From Pipra filicauda (lineage: Eukaryota > Chordata > Aves > Passeriformes > Pipridae): a stretch of DNA of 64,000 bases. Positions 12,401 through 23,870 of the stretch are shown here, piece by piece. The stretch covers positions 1,695,174-1,759,173 of the forward strand of contig NW_024104294.1 in the NCBI RefSeq assembly GCF_003945595.2. The letters are read 5' to 3'. The position numbers were made by a program, and so were the translations under genes. Within the stretch, counting starts at the first letter, position 1; each line of letters opens with the position of its first letter. Under the pieces are notes generated by a model. The model had not been told where the DNA came from. It worked only from the letters and a program-made list of their open reading frames with translations, and did not search any database.

Positions 12401-15135
12401 TGATGCAGCTCACCCGGGTGGGAGAGAGGCACCATTATGCCATTAGCACAGCTTGTACTAGGAGCATGGAGGTGTACTGGTAGTGTATGGGGGCTCTTGG
12501 AGTGGCCATACTAAGGACAGGGTTGAGAGTGTCATCTGAAATGTTCTGGCTGGAGAGGAGCCGCCCAGCACGGTATGCGATATAACCAGAGTGTGTACCT
12601 AACAGTTGGAATAGGACTAGGAATAGTGGTCTTCATCTAGAATAGACTTTTCCAGCTTTTCTAAATCACAGCATTTAATGGGAGTATCTTGAGCAGGAGG
12701 GAAGTAGAAGGAGTCTGCCCTGGTTTAACTGGCCCTGGGGTACAGGTGATCCCAGTGTTCCTGAAAGGACTGCTGGTCTGAGTCCTGCCAGGACTAATGC
12801 CCCTAGCCAAGAATGAAATGCCCTGTACCCAGAGGGCACTGGGGCAGGGCAGGAGACAGGTGAGAACATGAAAAAGAAGGCTTTGAGAGAACTTTTTCCT
12901 CTGAATCCACTGGCCAAGTGAGCAGTTGAGTTAAACTGATTTACAACAGGCTCCTTCCCTGGACTTGGGGCTCACACATGCTTGTCAGTAAATCATATTG
13001 TATATAAATGCTGCTGACCTATGCCTCACCCTTTTTTTCTAGTTCTAAGTGTGTTTTGAAAATCAGACCTTTCACTGACTGCTGTGTAATGCCTGCACTG
13101 CAAAGTGCTGCAGTAAGTGTGAGGAACTAATTATTACAAGCAGTTTTATGGGAAATCCGTCGGGATGCATTAGTGTGTTGGAAGTCACCTTGAGACTAAT
13201 TAAAAAACTTAACCAAAACTGTTCAAAAAATAGAATATATTTGTAATTGCCTGCTGAAGGAACTCAAATACCAAGTGCTTTATAAATATCGTGTTAATGT
13301 GCAAATGAAATCTTTTATGGTACTTGTCTGTGATTTAAAAAAAAAAAAAAAAAAGTGGTGTTTGCCACTAGGAAAATAATCAAAATATTTCCATTAGTGA
13401 GAAGTGAGTATTTCACTCAGAGCCAGCACTGGCATCAGTAGCTCAGATTTATTCACAGACATCTTAGACAGATAGCTCAAATTCATCTGGTTATATTGTA
13501 TTTCATGGAGTCGATAAGAATTCTGTATGGCACCTTCCCTGTGTGTGGATTCATTGAAAGTCTGCCACATCTTGGCATAAAACTTTACCAGATGCTCAGG
13601 ATGTGTGATGAAGCTGAAGCAGCTGGATGGGGGCAGATGTGTACAGGAATGGAGATGAAATACAGGTTGCATTTTGCATCACATGCACTTAGTTTTTAAG
13701 CTCCCAAGAAGCGGCACTGAAAGGCATCATCAGCTGGCTGCCAGAGTCCTTTATCTCCACACAAATCCCAGTTTCTTTGTGCCCTTCTGAGACTCTCTTG
13801 TCTGCCTCCCCACGTCAGGGGGCACCTAGGGTGGGTGATGACTTGCACATGTTCCTCAAGTCCTTGAGGAAAAAAACCAAAGCTCCTTTTTTTTTCTATG
13901 GTTTTTTTCAATTTTAGAAGAGTCAAACCAACAACCTCTTCCTTCAGATAAGGTCAGAAAAGAAAAATGTTTACCAAATGCTTCCCAGATCCAAATCAGC
14001 CTGATCTGAGGCTGGGCATGGGAGGAGGATTTTGGAGGGATTTCCATTTAATAGCCTTGAGCTGGGCACAGGTCACAGGGAGCTGGTGCAGTCTGCACAG
14101 GTCTTTCTTTATATCCTGTTGCAGCCTGGCACAGAGCTTAAATGGGGAGAAACAGCTGCTTTTGGTCAGTGGGTTGAACACGTACATTAAGTCAGCGGGT
14201 TACTTCTGATGGTGTGTGTTCTACCTGTGCAGTGCTCCTTCCTCAGGCAAACCTGTACCAGGTCTCCATACTTTTGAATTATTTTATCCTTTCCTAAAAA
14301 AAAAGAGAAAAGCTTGCAGTTTGCAGACTGCTGCTGCTAGGGAATGGCTTCACGAGTAAGCAAGGAAAGGTTTGAATATCCTTGCCAGCAGCAGGAAATT
14401 ATTATTTTCATCCTACGAGGCCAGAAAGCTTGAATATCCTCCCACTTTTGCAATTCTCCTTGAAGCATTTTTGCTTTCAATTAAAAAGCTCCCCTGCTCA
14501 GTAAAGGAAACTCAAGATATTCATATTTGAGGCACATGCAGAAAACTTTTCCAAAACCAAACTCAGCAACCTTGAAACATTGCTGCACAGAAGTAGCAGA
14601 TGGTGACTCGGATATGCCACACAACTGCATCAAGACTTGCCATTGGATCAGCTTCTGTAGGAGGGCAAAGCAAAGAGTTGTGTCATGCTGATAAGTGGTG
14701 CTGCAAGCTTTTATTTTAATTTTGCTTAATAACTTCCAGAGGATAATAATTAAGCACAAGTCTAGCACATGTGATTCATCTGTATTTGCTGACCCACGGA
14801 GGCTGGAAAGTCAACCCAGGGTGTTCCTGGCTTAGGGCTAAAAGCAGCAACGCTGCCACAGGAATTTAGCAGAGTTACTTACCCTGCTAGTGCACTGTCC
14901 TGATGTACAGCGTCCTTTGCTTCTGGTTTGGTCAAAAATCTAAATATCAATCTGCTGTGCAAGCTATTTTTTTAACACATCTCACTATTTCTGTAGGTTT
15001 TGATATAGAAAACACCCACAAAAAATATCTGCAACCATCCCCCACATCCAGTTAAGATCTTGACTCCTGGCTCTGTTCAGCATCCCATCCCTGCCGTGGG
15101 CAGGCAGTAAAGGCTGGTGCTAGGAACAGTTGTGG
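7658..15135. other. Long gene-free stretch
   Basis: AT-rich DNA with scattered A or T runs and no convincing coding exon. Open frames are short and have no recognisable domain. It could be intronic or intergenic. Besides the poly-T tract at 9,410 there is an A run at about 13,337-13,354. Confidence 0.45.
9410..9453. repeat. Homopolymer T tract (about 44 bp)
   Basis: An uninterrupted run of about 44 T follows a T-rich lead-in from 9,380. It could be the reversed poly(A) tail of an old retrocopy, but no insert or target duplication was recognised beside it. Exact length is unreliable in any assembly. Confidence 0.9.
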
Positions 15136-15140
15136 GTAGT

Positions 15141-16356
15141 TGTCATGGTTTGAGATAGCCCCAAAATCCAATCCCCTAGTCTAAGCCCCCTCCCACATCT
15201 CAACCTAATGTGAGATGGGTTTTCCAGAAAAACACACCAGACTCAAAGTGGGGGAAAGGGAATATATTACAATGACTGTACAAATAAATACCATATCACA
15301 TTATACACATGATCACAACTATCTCTACCATGACATATAGTATTTACAATGGATCAGATCTCTTCTCCCATCCAAATAAAAGTCCAGGAGGGAAAGAAGG
15401 ACAGATCCCTTCCAGTCCTTAAGCAGCAGCATCTTCTAAGGCAGCAGGTTCTGTCTTCTCCACATGCATGCAGCAGCTGTGGCTGGCTTTCTGCCAGCAC
15501 TCACGAGGGAGGTATCCAAGCTCCCTTGGCCCCCTTGATGCAGGCAAAGGGGTCTTCCGTGGGCTCCATAACCCCAGACAAGGTCGTTCCACCACGGTCA
15601 TATCACGAAGACACAGGGGGGTCTTCGTGACAGTCTGGTATCTCTTGCAGGGCCTCTGTACCCTGTCTCTCAGGTTGCCACCGTGGCAGCAGTGCGAGGG
15701 GGGAGCCAAGGTCAACTCCCCCCGCATTCCATCTGGTTGTCCTGGTCCAGCTCCGAGATGTCTTTTGAGCTTCTTAACTCCTCTCTCTCTTAATAGGAGT
15801 CCATCTCCCTCTTTTCTCAGAGGGATCTCAAAGGAGTTTTGGGGGGTTGGTACAGTCTTACCCCCAGAACTCTGTCTCTCAGCTGCTGGCTCTCCTTTCC
15901 TCGGCTCTCCTTCCAGGAGTCTCCTCTGCGGTGCTGCATGTTGCTTCTGCTGCTCCTTCAGTTCAGGTCCTTATCTGTCCTGGCTCTCTGCCACCGTTTC
16001 TCTGGTCAGTGTCGGCTGCTGCTCTGCGCCCATGGAGAAAACATCTCCTGGCTTAACTACAGACACCTAGTCCAGTCCAACACTGTTCCAGGTCTTTGCA
16101 GTCCCCCCCAGCCAGAGGCTGGGAGGTCCCAGAGGGCCCAAGGGGCTCAGAGCCCCCTCCTCGTGGCTCTACAACATGGTCACCTCTCCTCAACAACCCA
16201 AAACTACAACTCATCTCTTCCGGTGAGCTTGTGGGATGTTGATATTTTTGCAGGAGCGCCCTTTGGGCAGAATTTCAAAACTTCCAGGGGTTTCCACCCC
16301 TTGGGGTCTACCACTTTTCTTAGCCTCTGGGGGAAAACAAAGTTCAAACCACGACA
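15141..16356. mobile_element. Solo LTR, family A, copy 1 (1,216 bp)
   Basis: The element starts TGTCATGGTTTGAG and ends CAAACCACGACA, so the ends are near-perfect inverted copies of each other with TG...CA termini. The 5-bp target-site duplication GTAGT is intact at 15,136-15,140 and 16,357-16,361, the length typical of ERVL-type integration. A second copy lies at 22,717-23,865 in the same direction. Its open frames (up to 200 codons) have no retroviral domains and are incidental. Transcriptional direction was not decided, because no clear polyadenylation signal lies near either end. Confidence 0.8.
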
Positions 16357-16734
16357 GTAGTGAACAAAGCAGGGACAAACTGGGCAACCCAGACTCCCCT
16401 GAGCTGTAGCAGCAGCTAAACACCTTCAGCCTGTTCATCAGAAAAGAACCCAAAAGCTGCCAGGTATACCCAGTTACACTCTGCCCTGGAAAATTCATGA
16501 CTGCTGTTACTTGAATGTATGCAGGAGAACCAGAGTATAACCTAATGAACTTGCCATTAAATTGCATTGCCTGTACATTAAACTTCAATCCAATTTCTTC
16601 TAAAGTGGATGTGAAAATTCGTCCTGGTCCCTGCACATTAGTGTGTGCCCTACTTCTAGGAATTGATAAACATAGATAGAGGGTTTGCAGTGAGTATGTT
16701 GGATGCTTCAGGGGAAACCTTCGACCCTCTGGGA

Positions 16735-16795
16735 TTCGAACTCGATTATCTTTAACACGCTTTCAAACCCATTCGATGATGCTATGATCACTGAG
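16735..16795 (+). mobile_element. CR1 3' tail fragment
   Basis: The sequence GAACTCGATTATCTTTAA, then CAAACCCATTCGATGATGC and TATGATCACTGA, follows the layout of the CR1 3' untranslated end with its short terminal ATTCTATGA-like repeats, in diverged form. It lies about 380 bp beyond the LTR copy. The body of the element could not be traced upstream. Confidence 0.55.
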
Positions 16796-19700
16796 AATTT
16801 CCTTGAAGCTTAGAGACAGTGGGCAGTCATACAGTCCTGGTTTAACATTATTTCATGGTCTCTCCTAATAATAAAAGAAAAAGTTTTTGCTTGGAGAGGA
16901 AATACAGATGTTTATCAATGAAATTAAAGGCTGATGATTCCATGCAGAAATGTTGCAAGAACAAGTTAGATTTTATTTTTAAGGAAGTTTTTCTTGCCCT
17001 CCTAATATTTGGGCCTCTGAATTATGCTTAAAAGGTTCTCATTGCAATTCTGAAAGCTAGAAACATGGTACCTGCTTTGACAACAATGCATAGGCTTTCT
17101 TAAAAATCTCATCCATTCTGTGCCTTGCCATGAAAAAAACAGTGAGTGGCAACAGGAAGTTGCCAACTCTGTATTATATGTCCATTTTAATGCTTGTCCA
17201 TGTGAGGAGTGCTCTGCTCCTGGCAGACCTTGGGCTTTTACTCCACAGAACAGATTTTACACTGATGTAACAGCCTTGAACCCAGACAATCAGTCTGCAG
17301 CACAGCACAGCGAGAGACGGGGAAGAACAGACCTGGAGACGGGACTTAAAATGACTTGAGGCAGAAAGCAGCAACATTGCTGGCTTGTCACTTGGAAACT
17401 CCTGCCTCCCAGATTTTGCTGTGTGCTGCTTACCTGCACTAGATCTGGTAAGTTAAGGTCAAGAGGCTTAGCACTGTCACTGATAAGAACAACCTAAATC
17501 TGAGTCAAAGACAAACCCTTTCCAGTGCCTCTTGTGCAACACCAACTAAGCACGGTCCTGGCTGGTTGGGTCCAGATCTTTCCTATATGCAAGAGGACAA
17601 TTATGAAGCCAACCCCCTGACTTTCCTCTGCATGTATTTTTTCATGGTAGTTCTGGGAGATATGGAGAGGGGACTTGATGATTTCTTGTAGAAGGTGTGA
17701 AATGAAAAGGGTTATCACTCCTCTGAATTCACAGAAAATACAGCAAATTTTTCTGCAATGTTAGCAGAGTTCCAGCTGCACACCCAGAAAACTGAGCTAC
17801 TGGTGGGGAGCAGAGATGGAAACTTAGTTTCAAGGGCCAAACCCCCACAAATATTCTCAGGGCTGAGAATCCTTCCTCAGGATTTCCAGGATGGAAGCAA
17901 GCTTGTCTGCTGGCGGAAGGCTGTGGAGACCCTCGCAGTAGCAGTTGCATATTGCTTCCATGACCACGGCATTGTTGGTGCTTGGTTTCTTGCCTGGAAC
18001 TAAGTGTATTTTTGTTGACAATGGAGCACCTTATGCACAAGGAAGAGTAAAATATCTGCGAGAAATTGCTTTTGCCTCAAACTGCTCAATAATTTGTACC
18101 AGAATTCCATGCTTCTTTTGCAGCAGAGATGTAAGCCTGAGGGAGCGGAGCCTTAAGTCTGACTTCACTTAGGAGCTGTTCTGCTTTCTCTGCTCAGGGT
18201 TTCTGGGCTCACCTACACTGCCCTGTTCCCACTTCTTGCCCAAGTAGAGAATCAAGAGCGAATGTCTGTAAATTAAGCAGCTGTGAAAGGCCCCCATCTC
18301 TTCTGAAGGCACGGGAAAATACAAAGAAATCTTCAGTTAGATGAATAAATTTTTATTATAGGAGCTTGATAACAGTCCACATAAATTATCTGTTTTCCCA
18401 GCCAAATATTTCCTTTTTCTCTACCTTTCTCCTATGCTATTTTACCTTTTTCTCCCTCTGTTACTCAGGCACAGCTTGGGCTGCTCTGAGCATCTCATTG
18501 CTCAGTTGGCTGTGCTACAGACAAAGGTATCCAGATGAAAATTGTAACCATTCCTGATGTGCAAAAAGTCTTGTGCTCCAAATCTGATACTTATGTATAA
18601 ACTTCAATCTCAAACATGTGTTCATATAACTTAATTAGTCAGGTTTAAACCAAAATATCTCAAGTTTGCCTGTCCCTTCTTGCTGTGACACCAGCAGCTC
18701 GCTTTTGGTGGGTCCAAACAAAACTTCTGACCCTTGGGCTGTGCTCCTGGTGCTGTCCAGGAGTCTGGAGAAGATTTGCCTCTGTAAATCATCTCTTTTT
18801 TTCCCCATAAATGAAGGCTGTGGAAAACCTCCCATGCTAAGTGTATTAACAAGAATGATACTGTGGAAATTTTGCGAGAAGCACTTGCAGCTGGGTGTAA
18901 CCAAGGGAAGGTGTCTGGGGCCGTGTCCCACTGGCAGGAGATCAGATCTCAGAGTCCACGTTGGGACCTGTGCAGGTGGAGAACCTGGCTCTGCAATTAC
19001 TGGGGACTTTCTGGAAGCTGCAGTTTCCAGTATTAACACAGACTTTTGCCAAAGCTTATAGGGAGGTGAGAGGAGAGAGAAGAAGAAATCAATTTCCAAC
19101 TTTTCATTTCTGAGAGGGCTTGGAAGATGAAAGATGAATAATAGTTGTCCTGTGCAAGAGAGAGAGCTCCGTAGCTCTGATATGCCTTTGAAGTGCTCAC
19201 AGTATCCTCTCATACCCAACTCTGTCCTCGCAAGGGTGGACCATGTGATTCAAGATTAAGATTTAAGATTTCAATCTAAATTATTTTCTCACTTGAGTGC
19301 TATAATCACTAAAACGGGTTAATTTTTAATTTCAAATATCAGAATATTTAACTAATTCATCCTGGTTGTTGTTTACAAAAGCTGGAGTAGAGAGCGCAGG
19401 CACGATACAGTGCTGCTGGGAGGTGGCTGGGTTGTAAGCATTGCCTCATCCTTCTCCAGCTGAGTTCTCTGTTCACAGTGATGGTGTCGTTCCAGGCTTG
19501 GGGGGCTTACTGTGTAAAGCAGGAAATGTTACAGTGAGAGGAAGTCCTTTGGAGTTCTTAATCTGCATAACTCATCTGTCAGTGAGAATGACTATTAAAG
19601 CACTTCAGCACTGCTGACATTCACACTGGTTTGGTTCCCCTCCTTCTGCATCTTTCATTGATGCTTTAATTGGTAATGACTCTGGTGATGGTATGTTCTC

Positions 19701-22700
19701 ACTGAGAGTGGAAGGGGAAATCTTCTCTAATGTTATCTGTAGTAGGCAGCAGAGTACCAAGAAGAGCCAGTGGAGAAGGAGAATATGGTTCCTGGGCAGA
19801 AGGGCAGTGGAGTTCAGCCCATGGAGCACGGCTGCTCTCTGCTGTTTTCTGGCAGGAGGGTGCTCTGAGTGACACTTCTTCCCTTACTGCATATGCCTGA
19901 ACACTCCACTTCATTTTGGAAACACCTGTGGGAAAATAATTGAGCTTCGAGAAAAAAATATCACAGCTGTTTTGTTTTCAACTAGAAAAATCCTTAATAT
20001 GTTTACCAGGTCAAATTGTGCTCCACTGTCACATACATGTGCCACGGGATTTGTCCAACAGCAAAGTATCTCCTCTCCAGCTCTTTGGAGAAGCTGAGGA
20101 CAATCACTGTGCCCTTCAGCAAATGCTCCAGGGATTAGCAGTATCCCCGAGTGGAGGGAAGTGTTGCCTGTTGCTTCAGGGCCAGCACATGGGCTGTGGC
20201 TCTCCTTGCACGTGCTTTGTGGTCTCTTAGATTTCAGATCTTCCACTCCCCACAGCTACTGCTGCTGAGGGAAGACTTTTCCCTCTGCTCCAAGAAGCAG
20301 CAGTTTCTGCTGGGGAACCTGCATCTGAGATGAACTAAATACGAGAAGCTCGAATGATGAACCAAGTCGAGCATGTCAAATGGGCGGAACTCCTACTACC
20401 GTTCGAGTGGGGAAATACATTTTCACGGGGATTGAGGTCAAAGGAGGAAAAGAAAGTCAATTCTTTGGTTAATCCTATGCGTGGGTGGGACTGATCCTGT
20501 TTCTAAAGGTGACTGCCCTCTTCGATACCTTGGCCTGCAGGGTTTCTGTGTGCTCCTCTGGGCTCAGTGGTCTCAAAACCAATTTCTCTCATCTGGCACA
20601 TGAGGTGTTTCAGTGCTTAAACTGTCATGCTCCCTGTCTTTGTGAATGTGTTTGTCTCAAATGCCTAGTTCAGTCTCAGCTTACTTTGGCTAAGCACTCT
20701 AGCAGCATTCAGGATGAATGCTGAAAGACAACTGTAATTAACCTTTCCCCTTCCTGCCTATGGAAGGGTATTGCTGGAAAACAGTGCTGTTTTCCCCTAG
20801 TTTCCTCAGCCCAAGCTGTATGAAGTTATTTCCCAATGTTAAAAACTGCGAGACTTGCTAAGTGACATGATGAAATTAATATGTAATACAGTAAATGCCT
20901 TCCTGCGCTTTTTTCCCTTTCCATAACACTTGAGGGACCAAGGGGGCAGAGTGCTGATGGAAACCTTGCTGAGGTGTTGGCTTTTCCTGCCTTGTCTGTA
21001 ATTACTGCTTATTGTAGATTTACACTGATGTAACTCAACAGAGGGCAGGAGTCTGAGAAGCAAACAATTGAGCTTTTGCACTAATCGACTAGGGTGAACA
21101 CTGGTCAACAATTTGAAGGCAGGACTTCAGATTCATTTGAAAAGGAGATGATAGGAGAGTAACCTGACCATGAATTAAGGAAAAAAATCCCAACAAAACT
21201 GTTATATAGTGACACGAAAGTTGGAATGCATTATATTTGCATTCTGACAAGTCATGTGAGAGTACTGAGCCAATCTTGTCAAGAACTTTCTAACCCCTGT
21301 GCACACAAAATGATTTATCTGTATCTGGTGAGCATTTTCAAGTTTTCATGTGCTATTCCAAAACTTGACAGCAGAATGGTTGTGTCCTGCAGGTTTCATG
21401 GATGTAATGGGGAATCACTGCTTGTGTTACTGTCAGTGAGTTGGCTATTTCCTTCAGAGATTTGGGATGAAGACCATGTTTGACCAGATGATTTACCCAA
21501 GCAGGTATGTACTGGGCATTTTTATGCCCCACACCTTGAGCTGTGCACACTGCTGAAACATAGGAATGGTCATGAAGAGCTCTTGGTTCTTCAAGAGATC
21601 CAAGAACTCAGGGTGAGCTTGACACTGGCTGTCAAACACTTGAACTAGAATAAGTCACAAATTCTTGGGGTTTTTGTAGCCTGTTAATTGTTTGCATCAC
21701 TGAAGTTGTCTTTTAGGGTCTTGTCCATGTGCACTGTTTCTGACTAAAATAGTTTTGCAGAAGTAATATCATGGACACGACTGAGTTTTCAAACTAGCCA
21801 CAGGCCTTTGGATGGAGGATGAAGCCAACCTTCCTGCACCACCCAGCTTGCTGTCCCAGAGGTTTTGCCCTGCTGCAAGCAGCTGCCTGTATGCTTCACC
21901 CTGAACCTGACAACCTCTAACCCTGCCTCAGAGGCCACTGGGCTCTGCAGAATAAGAGGTGTTGCCTGGATTTGCTTATCTGCTTCTCACAGCTAACTCA
22001 GCCTGGTTGCCAATGGTCTCTCAGACTTTATTTAATTTCTGTCATTTCTAAACCTTCATAACCTCTGTCATTCTTCTACAGTGATCTGAGCTGAGTGATT
22101 ACAGCTTCCCTGGTATGGCATGTAGCATGAGTGAGATCCTGTGCACTCCTCTGGAGCAATACACTCAACTGAAGGGGAAGTACCATGCTCTCGAGGCTCT
22201 ACTAATGAAACCAAGGCCATTAAAAAGCATACGGGCTCTCTGTACCAAACCCCACTCAGTAGGTTTCTGCTTCCAGCTCCCTTTCAGGAATGGGACTGGA
22301 CATGGGAGGCAAAGCCAGCTCTTGCCATTCCACTGCGGCACTGTGATGAAGCTCCCATGCAGGAAACTGTGACAAAAGAACCCTTTAACCCAGATGTTTT
22401 TCCAGCACACAAATGCATCGAGCTTTTGCCTCCCCCCAGGAGAGCAGCAGCCTTTGCTTTTGTGTTGGCACTGCGCATATAGGGTAGTTATGAAACCAGT
22501 ATCAAAGTAGAAAGACTTCTCAGAAATGAGAAAAGATCAATGTGTTTGGAAGCCTTCATACCTATCATTTCCTAAAGGTTGTTTTCAGAATTCAGAATTC
22601 AGAATACAGTGTCAACACTGTAATATGTTCCAGGTCCTCTGGTATTCATTTGAAATGGCTTGGAGCAAACCCTTCCCTCTGGCCATTTCCTGCCAGCCTG

Positions 22701-22711
22701 AAAGGAGATGT
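16796..22711. other. Gene-free stretch between the two family-A LTRs
   Basis: No retroviral gag, pol or env frame was found here, so this is not a provirus interior. Open frames are short. One plus-strand frame at 17,945-18,172 is cysteine-containing but has no recognisable domain and no splice context. Confidence 0.45.
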
Positions 22712-22716
22712 GGGGG

Positions 22717-23865
22717 TATCATGGTTTGAGAGCCCCAAAATCCAATTCCCTAGTCCAAGCCCCTCCCACATCTCAACCCAATGTGAGATGGGTTTTCCAG
22801 ACAACCACACGAGACTCAAAATGGGGGAAAGGGAATATATATTACAATGACTGTACAAATAAATACTACAATACATTATATACAATCTTAGCTATCTCTA
22901 CCATGACATAAGTATTTAAAATGGATCAAATCTCTTCTCCCCTCCAAATAAAAGTCCAGGAGGGAAGAAGGAAAGATCCTTTTCTCTCTCAGAGCAGCAA
23001 TGTCTCTAAGGCAGCAGGCATCTATCCTCTTCTCATGCAGCTGTAGCTGGATCTCCGCCAATGCACACGAGGGGTATCCAAGCCCCTCGGCCACTCGTCT
23101 TCAGACGAGGGTCTTCCTCCGTGGGCTGCGTTTCTCAGGACAAGGGGCGCTATCACCACATCGTATCACGAAGCGCAGGGGTCTTCGTGACGGTCCTTAT
23201 CTTCACAGGGGATTCAAGTTCCCTACAGAGCTCTGTGCTCTGTCTCAAGCAGCGGGGGGGGCCAAGGTCACCCCCTCCACATTCTTCCTCTGAGCTTTTT
23301 AGCTGCTGCAGTTTTAGGACTTCCATTCAGTAGGAGTCCATCCTTTCCACTTAGGAAAGGTCACGAAAGGAGTTTGGGGTTTTTATTTCAGTTCTTACCC
23401 CAACTTCCTCTCTCTCTGCTGCTCTCTCTCTCTCGGCTCTCTCAGACAACTCTGTGTCTTTCTTGCTCAGCTGCATGCTGTTTCTGCTGCTTATCTTCTG
23501 CTGGCTCTCAGCCACAATCTCTGGACACTGCTACTGCTCTCTCTGCTCACTCACGGTGGAGAAAACTTCTTTAGCTTTCAGCTACAGGTACTTAGCCCAG
23601 CCTTACGCTGTTCCAAGTCCCCCCAGCCAGGGTTGGGGGGCCCCCAGAGGCCCCAAGGGGCTCCGAGCCCCTTCCTTGTGGCCTCAGAACATGGCTACCA
23701 CTTCTACCACCAAACTACAACTACCTTCTCTTCCGTTCTGAGTGTGATATGTTTATATTTTGCAGAAGTGCTCATTGGGTAAAATTTCAAAACTTCTAGG
23801 GTCACCAACCCCTGGGGTTTTACCATTTTATAACTGCAGGGGGGAAACTGTTTCCCCCCACCACA
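22717..23865. mobile_element. Solo LTR, family A, copy 2 (1,149 bp)
   Basis: Copy 2 aligns along its length with 15,141-16,356, sharing the left segment with CCCCAAAATCCAAT and ATCTCAACCCAATGTGAG and a similar right portion. Its first dinucleotide is mutated (TA instead of TG) and its end reads CCACCACA. The flanking duplication is GGGGG at 22,712-22,716 and 23,866-23,870. Because this differs from the GTAGT of copy 1, the two LTRs integrated independently. Confidence 0.75.
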
Positions 23866-23870
23866 GGGGG

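Noticed and set aside
16736..16790. tRNA-like T-arm (GATTCGAAC, reversed)
   Set aside because: No cloverleaf can be built around it. The stretch fits a diverged CR1 3' tail instead.
15141..23865. A single provirus with two LTRs
   Set aside because: Each LTR has its own, different 5-bp target duplication and no gag, pol or env sequence lies between them.
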